Assembly: GCF_000972705.2 (NCBI RefSeq) | Contig: NZ_LATL02000131.1 | Span: 1-24,152 of the forward strand | DNA from: Limnoraphis robusta CS-951 | GTDB taxonomy: Bacteria; Cyanobacteriota; Cyanobacteriia; Cyanobacteriales; Microcoleaceae | Reading direction: 5' to 3' | DNA: 24,152 bases | Shown: positions 5,852 through 15,393 of the stretch, piece by piece | How the letters are laid out: each line of letters begins with the position of its first letter | How positions within the stretch are numbered: the first letter of the stretch is position 1 | The notes under the pieces: model-generated | What the model was told of the DNA's origin: nothing | Seen by the model: only the letters and a program-made list of their open reading frames with translations | Databases searched by the model: none | Program-made: the position numbers and the translations under genes

Positions 5852-7627
5852 ATGAATTACGATTTAACGCTCGTTAGCCTGCTGCGGGAGAGGGCGCAAC
5901 GCTTACCCAACCAAATAGCTTATACCTTTTTACCCGATGGTGAAACGGAGTCTGGATCTCTCACCTACGCACAACTCGATCAACTTGCCCAAGCGATCGC
6001 CTCTCATCTTCAGTCTATCGGAAAACCCGGTTCACGAGCGCTCGTTATTTATCCCTACACCGATGGACTTGAATTTATTGCCGCGTTTTTTGGCTGTCTC
6101 TATGCAGGGTTTGTCGCTGTCACCAATAACCCCCCTCATTCCGCGAAAGATTTAGCGAAAATCTATCATCGCCTTCAGTCTTCTGAGTCTATTGTGATCT
6201 TAACGACTCAAGGGCTATTATCCCATCTCAAACAGCAAAGCCGCCAATACCCAGAATTTCAACATCTTTTTAATCAGTTTCCCTGTATTGCTACCGATAT
6301 TTTACCCCAGTCTCCCGCTTCTGACTGGATAGAACCCCAACTCACTCCCGATGACTTAGCCTTCTTGCAATATACCTCCGGTTCAACGGGAACCCCCAAA
6401 GGTGTGATGGTAACGCATCGCCACGTGATGCACAATTCCGCTTTAATTTATCAAGGGTTTGAACATTCTTCCCAAAGTCGCGGCGTGATGTGGTTGCCAT
6501 TATTCCATGATATGGGATTAATTGGCGGTGTAATTCAACCGCTTTATGGCGGATTTCCGGTAACATTGATGTCGCCTGTTTCGTTAATTCAAAAGCCCAT
6601 TAACTGGTTAAATGCGATTTCTCGGTATCAAGCCACAACAAGCGGGGGGCCGAATTTTGCCTATGATTTATTGTGTCGTCAAATTCAACCCGAACAGTTA
6701 GAAACCCTAGATTTAAGTCATTGGGAAGTTGCTTTTTCTGGGGCTGAACCTGTTCGCGCCCATACGATAGAACAATTCTCTCAAATTTTTGCAGATTGTG
6801 GTTTTCGTCGAGAAGCGTTTTATCCTTGTTATGGAATGGCGGAAACGACGTTATTTATTACGGGAGGACGCAGAAGTGAACCGCCGATTATTAAATATAT
6901 CGAAGCGAAAGAATTAGAAGAAAATCGCGTTATCGAAGTGACTCCAGAACATCCTAATTCTCGCCCGATTGTTGGCTGTGGTCAACCCAATTTAGGCGAT
7001 GAAGTGATCATTGTAAATCCTCAAACGTTGACGGCTTGTAGTCAGGCTGAAGTGGGTGAAATTTGGGTAAAAGGGTCGGGAATTGGTTTAGGATATTGGA
7101 ACCAACCGGAAGAAACGGAACAGATGTTTAGAGGGTTTTTGGGCGAAAAAGGGCCGTTTTTACGGACGGGAGATTTAGGATTTTTGCAAGAGGGGGAACT
7201 TTTTATTACGGGTCGCATCAAAGAAATGATGATTCTTTGGGGTCGAAATCGTTATCCCCAAGACCTGGAACAAACGGCAGAAAATAGTCATCCGGCGTTA
7301 AGAAAAGGCTGTGGGGCGGCCTTTTCTATTGAGGTGAATGAAGAAGAATGTCTGGTGATAGCCTATGAAGTGGAACGGCGTTATTTAAAGTCGTTGAATG
7401 TTGAAGAAATTGTAACGGCAATTCGTCAAGCGATCGCAGAACAGCATACTGTAGAAGTTTATGGGATTGTGTTATTAAAAACCGCGAGTCTTCCTAAAAC
7501 AAGCAGTGGTAAAATTCAACGTCGCACCTGTCGTCAGCAATTTTTAAATGGAGAGTTGGCGGTTGTCGGTGAATGGATGCAAAACGCTGAAGAAAGTAGT
7601 TTGCAGGATTTAGCAAATCGCATTTAA
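5852..7627 (+). CDS. Fatty-acyl-AMP ligase (FAAL), first copy
   Basis: An adenylate-forming enzyme that activates a fatty acid as acyl-AMP, usually for transfer to the phosphopantetheine arm of an ACP. With numbering from TTG 5813, the ATP loop YTSGSTGTPKGV is at about 187-198, FHDMGLIGG at 231-239, followed by YPCYGMAETTLF, LRTGDLGF, and the C-terminal catalytic-lysine region LPKTSSGKIQRR. The motif GRNRYPQDLE and the PLFHDMGLIGGVIQPLYGG block are FAAL rather than acyl-CoA ligase features. I prefer ATG 5852 (MNYDLTLVSLLRERA), which lines up with the start of the second FAAL; TTG 5813 would add 13 residues. It diverges from its sibling at two places: VAVTNNPP where VAVPAYPP is usual, and GRIKEMMILWGRN where GRLKDVIIINGRN is usual. 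It heads the plus-strand genes that include the two hydroxylases. Confidence 0.88.
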   Translation: MNYDLTLVSLLRERAQRLPNQIAYTFLPDGETESGSLTYAQLDQLAQAIASHLQSIGKPGSRALVIYPYTDGLEFIAAFFGCLYAGFVAVTNNPPHSAKDLAKIYHRLQSSESIVILTTQGLLSHLKQQSRQYPEFQHLFNQFPCIATDILPQSPASDWIEPQLTPDDLAFLQYTSGSTGTPKGVMVTHRHVMHNSALIYQGFEHSSQSRGVMWLPLFHDMGLIGGVIQPLYGGFPVTLMSPVSLIQKPINWLNAISRYQATTSGGPNFAYDLLCRQIQPEQLETLDLSHWEVAFSGAEPVRAHTIEQFSQIFADCGFRREAFYPCYGMAETTLFITGGRRSEPPIIKYIEAKELEENRVIEVTPEHPNSRPIVGCGQPNLGDEVIIVNPQTLTACSQAEVGEIWVKGSGIGLGYWNQPEETEQMFRGFLGEKGPFLRTGDLGFLQEGELFITGRIKEMMILWGRNRYPQDLEQTAENSHPALRKGCGAAFSIEVNEEECLVIAYEVERRYLKSLNVEEIVTAIRQAIAEQHTVEVYGIVLLKTASLPKTSSGKIQRRTCRQQFLNGELAVVGEWMQNAEESSLQDLANRI

Positions 7628-7810
7628 TTTTAGGGTGTATCATCTCGTTTTTAATATAGGAAACCTTAAGGATTTCTCATAATAAATCTGTAAAAATGAT
7701 GTTTGAATTTAGATATTTTTTGACTGTATAAATTTATAAAAAATCACACAAGATATACAGGATAGTGTTATGATTTATAAGTCATTATTAGAACAAGGAA
7801 AATTTTCAGG

Positions 7811-8662
7811 ATGAACCCCAGCTCAAACGAAATCAGTCAAGAGTCAGAACCCTCCAAATTTTGGCAAAAAAATAGAAAAAGAGTGATGGAGTTTTTGATT
7901 CTTAAAGTGGGAGCAAATTTACTCTGGACTATTGAAAAACTCATTCCTAAATATTCTTTAATTGGTAGTAATCCTTTTTTTGAACGAGAACAGTTTGACT
8001 GGGTTCCTGAACTAGAAGCACAATGGGAAGCAATTCGTGAAGAAATGTATGAAGTCTTGAAATATCGGGATGAATTACCCTGTTTCCACGAAATTTTACC
8101 CTATCAGAATGCACAAATTAGTGCTGATAACGATTGGAGAACCTATTTTCTATTTGGCTATGGAAATAAGATAGAAAAAAACTGTGATCGTTGTCCAGAA
8201 ACCATAGCGGCTTTAGAAAAAGTTCCCGGTTTAAAAACAGCATTCTTTTCGATCTTTTTACCCGGAAAACATCTTCCTGATCATCGGGGACCCTACAAAG
8301 GATTAACCCGGTGTTTGTTGGGGTTGAAAGTTCCAGAACCCAAAGAACTTTGTCGCATCCGAGTGGATAATGAAGTGCGCCACTGGGAAGAAGGAAAATG
8401 TATGTTATTTGATGATTCTTTTCGCCACGAAGCTTGGAATGAAACCAATGAAACTCGTGTCGTTTTATTTATTGATTTTGTTAGACCCTTACGTTTTCCG
8501 TTGAATATTATCAATCAACTGTTAATTCAGGCGATTGCAATTTCTCCCTTAATTAAAGATGCTAAAGTCAATCAACAATACTGGGATAAACGATTAGAAG
8601 AAGTGTTTACTCAGAAAGCCAAAGAGGAAGAACAAGATCAACAAGTTTTATCCTCAAAATAG
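7811..8662 (+). CDS. Aspartyl/asparaginyl beta-hydroxylase-domain oxygenase (LpxO-like), copy 1
   Basis: The 283-residue protein matches the Asp/Asn beta-hydroxylase fold (PF05118), a 2-oxoglutarate/Fe(II) oxygenase with a two-histidine iron site. The signature is in order: LPDHRGPYKG with H158, TRCLLGLKVP (R167, probable 2-oxoglutarate or substrate contact), RHWEEGKCMLFDDSFRHEAWNET with H206, then TRVVLFIDFVRP with R216. Bacterial relatives include LpxO, which hydroxylates an acyl chain of lipid A. Hydrophobic stretches near residues 28-47 and 229-247 suggest membrane association. It follows the first FAAL by 183 bp and has an AAGGA 11 nt before the ATG. The substrate is unknown; an acyl chain or lipid is a fair guess given the neighbours. 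It is a close paralogue of the next gene. Confidence 0.85.
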   Translation: MNPSSNEISQESEPSKFWQKNRKRVMEFLILKVGANLLWTIEKLIPKYSLIGSNPFFEREQFDWVPELEAQWEAIREEMYEVLKYRDELPCFHEILPYQNAQISADNDWRTYFLFGYGNKIEKNCDRCPETIAALEKVPGLKTAFFSIFLPGKHLPDHRGPYKGLTRCLLGLKVPEPKELCRIRVDNEVRHWEEGKCMLFDDSFRHEAWNETNETRVVLFIDFVRPLRFPLNIINQLLIQAIAISPLIKDAKVNQQYWDKRLEEVFTQKAKEEEQDQQVLSSK

Positions 8663-9057
8663 ACTCAGATTTGTTTGTATCAAAGGACTGACAGATTAAC
8701 CTAGTTTCTCAAAGAGACTGGGTTTTTTAGTCAACCTATTGAAATATAATACAACAAAAGTTTATAGCAGTTCAACACAAAAGCAAATCTTCGTGTCTTT
8801 GTATCTTTGTGGTTTTTCCTCTTTATCTCATAATTGTTATGAGTTTAATTAAAGACTGAGGACATTCAAACATATCTCAAAACCCTGACTTTACCGGATC
8901 AATAAAGCCTGATGCACAAATGACTCAGTAAATATATTAAATTTTTATTAAAACTAATTTACCTAAACTAAAAACCTATGATAATATTTTATTGGTGTGA
9001 TTACAACAATTCAATCATGGAACCCTAACTTAATTAGTGTGAGGAGACGTAAGGTTA
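8663..9057. other. Non-coding region between the two hydroxylase genes
   Basis: I see no gene. The region holds a rho-independent terminator (8698-8728), a dispersed repeat arm CTTCGTGTCTTTG near 8790 that recurs at 17069, and just before the next gene a GAGGAG at 9041-9046. Confidence 0.6.
8698..8728 (+). terminator. Rho-independent terminator after the first hydroxylase gene
   Basis: A 12-bp stem (arms 8698-8709 and 8713-8724, with two T:G wobbles) around a 3-nt loop ends in six T residues (8723-8728). It lies 36 bp beyond the stop codon. This suggests that the FAAL-hydroxylase transcript ends here and the second hydroxylase has its own promoter. Confidence 0.75.
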
Positions 9058-9870
9058 ATGAAGAAAATCTCTTTATCTCTCTTAAAAGAGAGGCTCAGAT
9101 GGCTCGTTATACACGGTATTGGCGCGAATCTGCTTTGGAAGTTTGAGAATATCATTCCGCGATATTCTTTAATTGGTAATAAACCCTTCTTTGAACGGGA
9201 ACAATTTAACTGGGTGCCTCAACTCGAAGCCAATTGGGAAATCATTCGGAAAGAACTCGATGAAATCTTACAATATCGAGATCACTTACCGAATTTTCAA
9301 GATATTTCACCCGATCAAATTTACCGAACCAGTACAGATGATATGTGGAAAACGTATTTTCTGTATGGTTATGGAATGAAAGCAGAGAACAATTGTAAAC
9401 TCTGCCCGGAAACAGCCCGAATATTAGAACAAATTCCGGGTGTAAAAACCGCTTTTTTTTCAATTTTACTTCCTAGTAAACATATTCCCGAACATCGTGG
9501 CACTTACAAAGGGTTTATTCGGTGCTTATTGGGGTTAAAAATTCCTGAACCTAGAGAAAAATGTCGCATTCGAGTTGAAAATGAGGTGCGTCATTGGGAA
9601 GAAGGAAAGTGCATGATTTTTGATGATGCTTTTCCCCATGAAGCTTGGAATGAAACGGATGAGATGCGGGTAGTTTTATTTATTGATTTTGTTCGACCTT
9701 TAGGTTTCCCGATGAATCTTGTTAATCAGTTAGTCATCAATATTATTGCGATGACTCCCTTTGTTCAAGATGCCAACCGCAATCAAAAATATTGGGATGA
9801 ACGCTTAGAACAAGTTATGTCTCAGAAAGCTAAACGAAAGCAACCTGAGAAAGTTTTGACTTCTAAATAG
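9058..9870 (+). CDS. Aspartyl/asparaginyl beta-hydroxylase-domain oxygenase (LpxO-like), copy 2
   Basis: A 270-residue paralogue of the upstream protein, alignable along nearly its whole length apart from a shorter N-terminus. All catalytic positions are kept: IPEHRGTYKG with H146, IRCLLGLKIP, RHWEEGKCMIFDDAFPHEAWNET with H194, and MRVVLFIDFVRP. Shared cysteines in the ENNCKLCPET / EKNCDRCPET segment (NC-x2-C) are a local family feature. The expected activity is Fe(II)/2-oxoglutarate-dependent hydroxylation, substrate unknown. A GAGGAG lies 11 nt before the ATG and AAGG 3 nt before. The gene is separated from copy 1 by a terminator, so the pair may be expressed differently. Confidence 0.85.
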   Translation: MKKISLSLLKERLRWLVIHGIGANLLWKFENIIPRYSLIGNKPFFEREQFNWVPQLEANWEIIRKELDEILQYRDHLPNFQDISPDQIYRTSTDDMWKTYFLYGYGMKAENNCKLCPETARILEQIPGVKTAFFSILLPSKHIPEHRGTYKGFIRCLLGLKIPEPREKCRIRVENEVRHWEEGKCMIFDDAFPHEAWNETDEMRVVLFIDFVRPLGFPMNLVNQLVINIIAMTPFVQDANRNQKYWDERLEQVMSQKAKRKQPEKVLTSK

Positions 9871-9881
9871 GTTCAACCTTT

Positions 9882-9972
9882 CCCTAACCCTCTCCTCTCG
9901 ACCTCTCCCTAACCCTCTCCTACAAGGCGAGGGAACCAAATAGTCTTCTCTCAACCCCCTTTTTTAAGGGGG
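9882..9972. repeat. Repeats and a palindrome between convergent genes
   Basis: A 15-bp direct repeat CCCTAACCCTCTCCT occurs at 9882-9896 and 9907-9921. A stem CCCCCTT/AAGGGGG at 9955-9972 with a TTTT loop follows. The hairpin sits between the stops of the second hydroxylase (+) and the Rieske gene (-) and may act as a terminator in either direction, though it lacks a clean T tract. Confidence 0.6.
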
Positions 9973-10009
9973 GCTAGGGGGGATTTGAGAGGTTGGTGGG
10001 GGTTAAATG

Positions 10010-11020
10010 TTAATTTTTAACGGCAAGATTTTGATCGCTCTTTTCAGAAGAATAAAACTGACTCGCCCAACGCACACTCGGTTTAATCGGCCCATCTTCT
10101 TCAAACAGAATCGGATGAGTTGGGGAAATCCTGTGTTCTAAAATATCAATATCTTGCTTAAACGTCATTTCTACATCTTGCTTAACAAAAGCGGCGAGTA
10201 TTAAGTTAAGAGGAGGGGGAAGAACCTTTTTAACACAAGAAAAAATCTGAACATCTAAATACTCTTCATCAATGGGAGTTCCCGTAAAAATCGTAAATAA
10301 TCCAAACTGAATTAATCCTTTTGTCCAATAATAACTAACATCATATCCCGGCCCGTAATAAGTCGTTGTCACCGAACCATTGGCTTCTCCGACTAATTTA
10401 CCGACTAACATAGCTGAGAGATTATACTTTTGAGTAATCCGATGGGTTAAAGTCGGGCCGTCAATTTCAACGCCATCACTAATGGCATCATCAAACGTTT
10501 GGCGGTGTAAACTGGAGAGATGAGAAACATCAACACTATTTTCTAAGTATTGAATCAGGTCAGTTTTCACTTTCCAACGCTGAACTGAACGCAAAGGAGT
10601 CCAATCTTTAGAATAGCATTCAGGAACTTTCGGAATTTCCCAACTGGGTTGTTGAGCTTGAGGGTGATAATACATGAAAATCAAACCATTCAATTCTCGC
10701 ACGGGCCAGCTTTGAATTTGAGTTTGGGGAGATTTATTCGTGTAGGGAATTTTGACACAATCCCCCTGACAATTCCATTGCCAACCGTGAAACGGACAGC
10801 GAATGGTGTCTCCCTCAACCGTCCCCCCGTACCCCAGATGAGCGCCCAAATGGGGACAATGGGCGTCGAGTAAATGGGGAGTACCACCTTCAGCCCGGAA
10901 TAAGACAAAATCCCGACCAAAGTAGTGTAACGGTAATACCCCCTTGGGGGGAAGTTCATCACTGGTGGCGATGCGAAACCAACTATTGGGGAAAACAGAA
11001 GAAAAATGGCTTGAGTTCAT
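10010..11020 (-). CDS. Rieske [2Fe-2S] non-heme iron oxygenase
   Basis: A 336-residue oxygenase component. The Rieske domain has C55-x-H57-x17-C75-x2-H78 (CPHLGAHLGYGGTVEGDTIR, then CPFHGW) for the 2Fe-2S cluster. The catalytic domain has ENSVDVSHLSSLH, giving D164, H167 and H172 for the mononuclear iron site. The layout resembles KshA/cholesterol 7-desaturase (Neverland/DAF-36)-like and other lipid- or terpenoid-acting Rieske oxygenases. It needs an external ferredoxin/reductase, not seen here. I start at ATG 11020 (MNSSHFSSVFPNSW); the open frame runs up to 11212, but those 64 extra residues are low-complexity and Cys/Arg-rich, with no domain. The gene is divergent from the second FAAL and shares a 262-bp control region with it, suggesting a tailoring role in the same pathway. 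Confidence 0.85.
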   Translation of the reverse strand: MNSSHFSSVFPNSWFRIATSDELPPKGVLPLHYFGRDFVLFRAEGGTPHLLDAHCPHLGAHLGYGGTVEGDTIRCPFHGWQWNCQGDCVKIPYTNKSPQTQIQSWPVRELNGLIFMYYHPQAQQPSWEIPKVPECYSKDWTPLRSVQRWKVKTDLIQYLENSVDVSHLSSLHRQTFDDAISDGVEIDGPTLTHRITQKYNLSAMLVGKLVGEANGSVTTTYYGPGYDVSYYWTKGLIQFGLFTIFTGTPIDEEYLDVQIFSCVKKVLPPPLNLILAAFVKQDVEMTFKQDIDILEHRISPTHPILFEEDGPIKPSVRWASQFYSSEKSDQNLAVKN

Positions 11021-11218
11021 TGGAGTTGTGAGTTGAATAGCCCTATGGTATCTAGAATTTTGCACCAAAAAGCTGAGATTGGCAGTCAAGGGGTAAAAGA
11101 ACGCTATCGATAAATTACAGCATTTTGATAGAGAATGTTTCCATCGGTTTGGACAACAATTCCGCCTAGAATAGAAGATGGCGGCAGAGCAGCGCCCAGA
11201 ATGGATAGACAACTGATC

Positions 11219-11224
11219 TATAAT
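11219..11224 (+). promoter_or_regulatory. Candidate -10 box (TATAAT) for the second acyl-AMP ligase
   Basis: A perfect -10 hexamer lies 58 bp upstream of the ATG of the second FAAL, within the divergent region shared with the Rieske gene. There is no recognisable -35 hexamer, so an activator-dependent promoter is possible. Confidence 0.4.
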
Positions 11225-11282
11225 GCTGACGACGGTCGAGAAACTCTGTATCCTTAATAATTAATCAAATTACGGCTTCTGA

Positions 11283-13052
11283 ATGAATGGTTCAGATCAT
11301 CCTGAAATTAACACCCTTGTTGACCTCCTGCGTCACCGAGCCAGCCAACAGCCTGAGCAAATCGCCTACAGATTTTTGGTAGACGGTGAAACTCTCGAAG
11401 TTAGTCTAACTTATCAAGCTCTAGATCGACAGTCTAAGGCGATTGCCGCTCATTTACAATCAATCTGTCAACCCGGAGAACGGGCGTTGCTGCTGTACCA
11501 ACCGGGTTTAGATTACATTAGTGCCTTTTTTGGCTGTTTATATGCAGGAGTGGTCGCGGTTCCCGCTTATCCGCCTCGACCCAACCGTTCCCTTGATCGT
11601 ATTGAGGCCATCTTAGCCGATGCCGAAGCAACTGTTGCTCTAACTTGCCAGCCAATTTTATCTTTAATGCGGCGACAGTTCGACCAAGTTCCGCAGCTTC
11701 AAACTCTGCATTGGATCGCTACAGATACCCTGGCTGAAACTCTAGCTATGGACTGGCAAGAGCCTGTTTTAACCCGTGACACGATCGCTTTTTTGCAATA
11801 TACCTCGGGTTCGACAGCCGCGCCAAAAGGGGTAATGATCGCTCATGGGAACTTATTACACAATTTATCAGCTATTCATCACTGTTTTGCCCATTCTCCC
11901 CAGAGTCAGGGAGTGATTTGGCTGCCTCCCTATCACGACATGGGTTTAATTGGGGGGGTATTGCAGCCGCTTTATGGGGGGTTTCCGGTGGTGTTGATGT
12001 CGCCGTTAATGTTTTTACAACGTCCCCTGCGGTGGCTAGAAGCGATTTCTCGTTATCGGGCAACAACCAGTGGCGGCCCGAATTTTGCCTATGATTTGTG
12101 TGTGCGAAAGATTCCCCAAGGGCAGCGAGAACATCTAGATTTAAGCAGTTGGGAATTAGCGTTTAATGGGGCTGAACCGATTTACTATGAAGTGATCGAA
12201 CGCTTTACTGAGGCGTTTGCACCCAAGGGGTTTCGACGAGAGGCGTTTTATCCTTGTTATGGTCTTGCCGAAGCGACTTTAATTGTCAGTGGTGGAGAAA
12301 AAACGGCTCAACCTGTTTTCAAAAGCGTTCAAGCCAAAGCCTTAGAACAAAATCAGGTGATTTATGATTTTGTTACACCCGACAACCGTCGAACGGTGGT
12401 GGGCTGCGGTCAAAGCCTGAGTGATCAAAAAATTGTGATTGTTGATCCTCAGACGTTAGAGGTGTGTGGGGACAATCAAGTGGGTGAAATTTGGGTATTA
12501 GGGCCAAGTATTGCTCAAGGATATTGGGGGAAAGTAGAAGAAACTCAACAAATCTTTAAGGGTGATCTTGCAGGTTCCCCAGATGGGCCGTTTTTACGAA
12601 CGGGAGATTTAGGGTTTTTAGCCAATGGTGAATTATTTGTCACTGGACGACTTAAAGATGTAATTATCATTAACGGTCGCAATTATTATCCCCAAGATAT
12701 TGAACGCACAGTGGAACAAAGTCATCCCCTCATACGACCCAACTGTTCAGCGAGCTTTTCAGTGGAGGTAGACGGAGAAGAACGCCTGGTGATTCTGGCT
12801 GAAGTCGAACGCCACTATCGAGAAGGTTCTGGGGTACAAACCCACTCGGGTAATGGGACAGCACAATCATCAAAAGTCAAAGCGGTGTGCCAGTCGATCC
12901 GACGTGCTGTGTCACAACACCATGATTTACAGGTGTATGACACGGTGTTGCTCAAAGTCGGCGGAATTCCTAAGACTTCCAGTGGTAAAATTCAACGCCA
13001 TATCTGTCGATCTCGTTTTCTGGATCAGACCCTCAACCGGATTGAGGATTAA
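11283..13052 (+). CDS. Fatty-acyl-AMP ligase (FAAL), second copy
   Basis: A 589-residue FAAL with canonical features: VAVPAYPPRP (92-101), the ATP loop YTSGSTAAPKGV (173-184), PPYHDMGLIGGVLQPLYGG, YPCYGLAEATL, LRTGDLGF, GRLKDVIIINGRNYYPQDIE and the catalytic-lysine tail IPKTSSGKIQR. FAALs make acyl-AMP and pass the acyl chain to an ACP. The stand-alone ACP gene 297 bp downstream is the obvious partner, followed by the oxoamine synthase. The protein is clearly related to the first FAAL in this window but retains the usual residues where that copy differs. A charged, Gly/Ser-rich insertion (about REGSGVQTHSGNGTAQSSK) sits in the C-terminal subdomain and is absent from the first copy. The ATG at 11283 gives an N-terminus in register with family members; no Shine-Dalgarno is evident. 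Confidence 0.9.
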   Translation: MNGSDHPEINTLVDLLRHRASQQPEQIAYRFLVDGETLEVSLTYQALDRQSKAIAAHLQSICQPGERALLLYQPGLDYISAFFGCLYAGVVAVPAYPPRPNRSLDRIEAILADAEATVALTCQPILSLMRRQFDQVPQLQTLHWIATDTLAETLAMDWQEPVLTRDTIAFLQYTSGSTAAPKGVMIAHGNLLHNLSAIHHCFAHSPQSQGVIWLPPYHDMGLIGGVLQPLYGGFPVVLMSPLMFLQRPLRWLEAISRYRATTSGGPNFAYDLCVRKIPQGQREHLDLSSWELAFNGAEPIYYEVIERFTEAFAPKGFRREAFYPCYGLAEATLIVSGGEKTAQPVFKSVQAKALEQNQVIYDFVTPDNRRTVVGCGQSLSDQKIVIVDPQTLEVCGDNQVGEIWVLGPSIAQGYWGKVEETQQIFKGDLAGSPDGPFLRTGDLGFLANGELFVTGRLKDVIIINGRNYYPQDIERTVEQSHPLIRPNCSASFSVEVDGEERLVILAEVERHYREGSGVQTHSGNGTAQSSKVKAVCQSIRRAVSQHHDLQVYDTVLLKVGGIPKTSSGKIQRHICRSRFLDQTLNRIED

Positions 13053-13349
13053 GCTGAAAAGTCTTGGTGTGAAGTTATTTTGACAAGAGGGGGAATTTTG
13101 TCCGGAAGAGGACGCCTTCAGACCGAAAACATAGGCTATCTCTATTTTGCGTCTATGGGAAATCTAGAGATTTTTCAGTCGATCTTTCTACTTTTATGGG
13201 TCTCATGGCAAAATAACCATCATGTCTTGCCCAAATCGAACATTAGAATTGAGAACGGATCAATATTGGGGAGACACAGGGCAAATTTCCCAGGGCTACC
13301 CCCTAAACTGGAGTGATGCTAAATTTTTAGCGTGATAGAGGAGTGAATC
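13053..13349. other. Non-coding gap between FAAL 2 and the ACP gene
   Basis: These 297 bases hold a 78-codon frame (13080-13316) with no recognisable feature and no ribosome-binding site, which I reject. I see no terminator hairpin, so read-through from the FAAL gene into the ACP gene is possible, but an internal promoter is equally compatible. Confidence 0.4.
13338..13343 (+). promoter_or_regulatory. Strong ribosome-binding site (GAGGAG) of the ACP gene
   Basis: GAGGAG lies six bases before ATG 13350. It is one of the few strong Shine-Dalgarno sites in the window and fixes this start, consistent with high expression of a carrier protein. Confidence 0.7.
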
Positions 13350-15142
<1,793 letters not shown>

Positions 15143-15393
15143 GGAGGCATGAGAAAATAGGGGTTAGTAATTCTTGATGAAAAGCTAACCTCTTCCCAGT
15201 CAATTCTGAGAATTCCTGTTATGCTTTATAAGCAGGTCTTTGTCATTCATTTAGAGGGATTTGTCCAATTTTGTAGCCTAAACTCAATAGTTCTTCACTC
15301 TCAAGATTTTCAGGTGATCTCATCATACCTGTTATTGTGCGTTATAAAGAGTTTTGGCGTTAACTGTTCATTACAACACGAAGTAGATTCATC
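15143..15393. other. Non-coding region before the radical SAM gene
   Basis: This 251-bp region has no recognisable gene or terminator hairpin. An open frame from 15221 overlaps the radical SAM start and is rejected. A promoter is likely but I cannot place it. Confidence 0.4.

Noticed and set aside
11021..11212. N-terminal 64-residue extension of the Rieske protein
   Set aside because: Cys/Arg-rich and featureless; the Rieske family start fits ATG 11020, and the extension lies in the promoter region shared with FAAL 2.
13080..13316. 78-codon open frame between FAAL 2 and the ACP
   Set aside because: No ribosome-binding site, no family resemblance, and composition like non-coding sequence.
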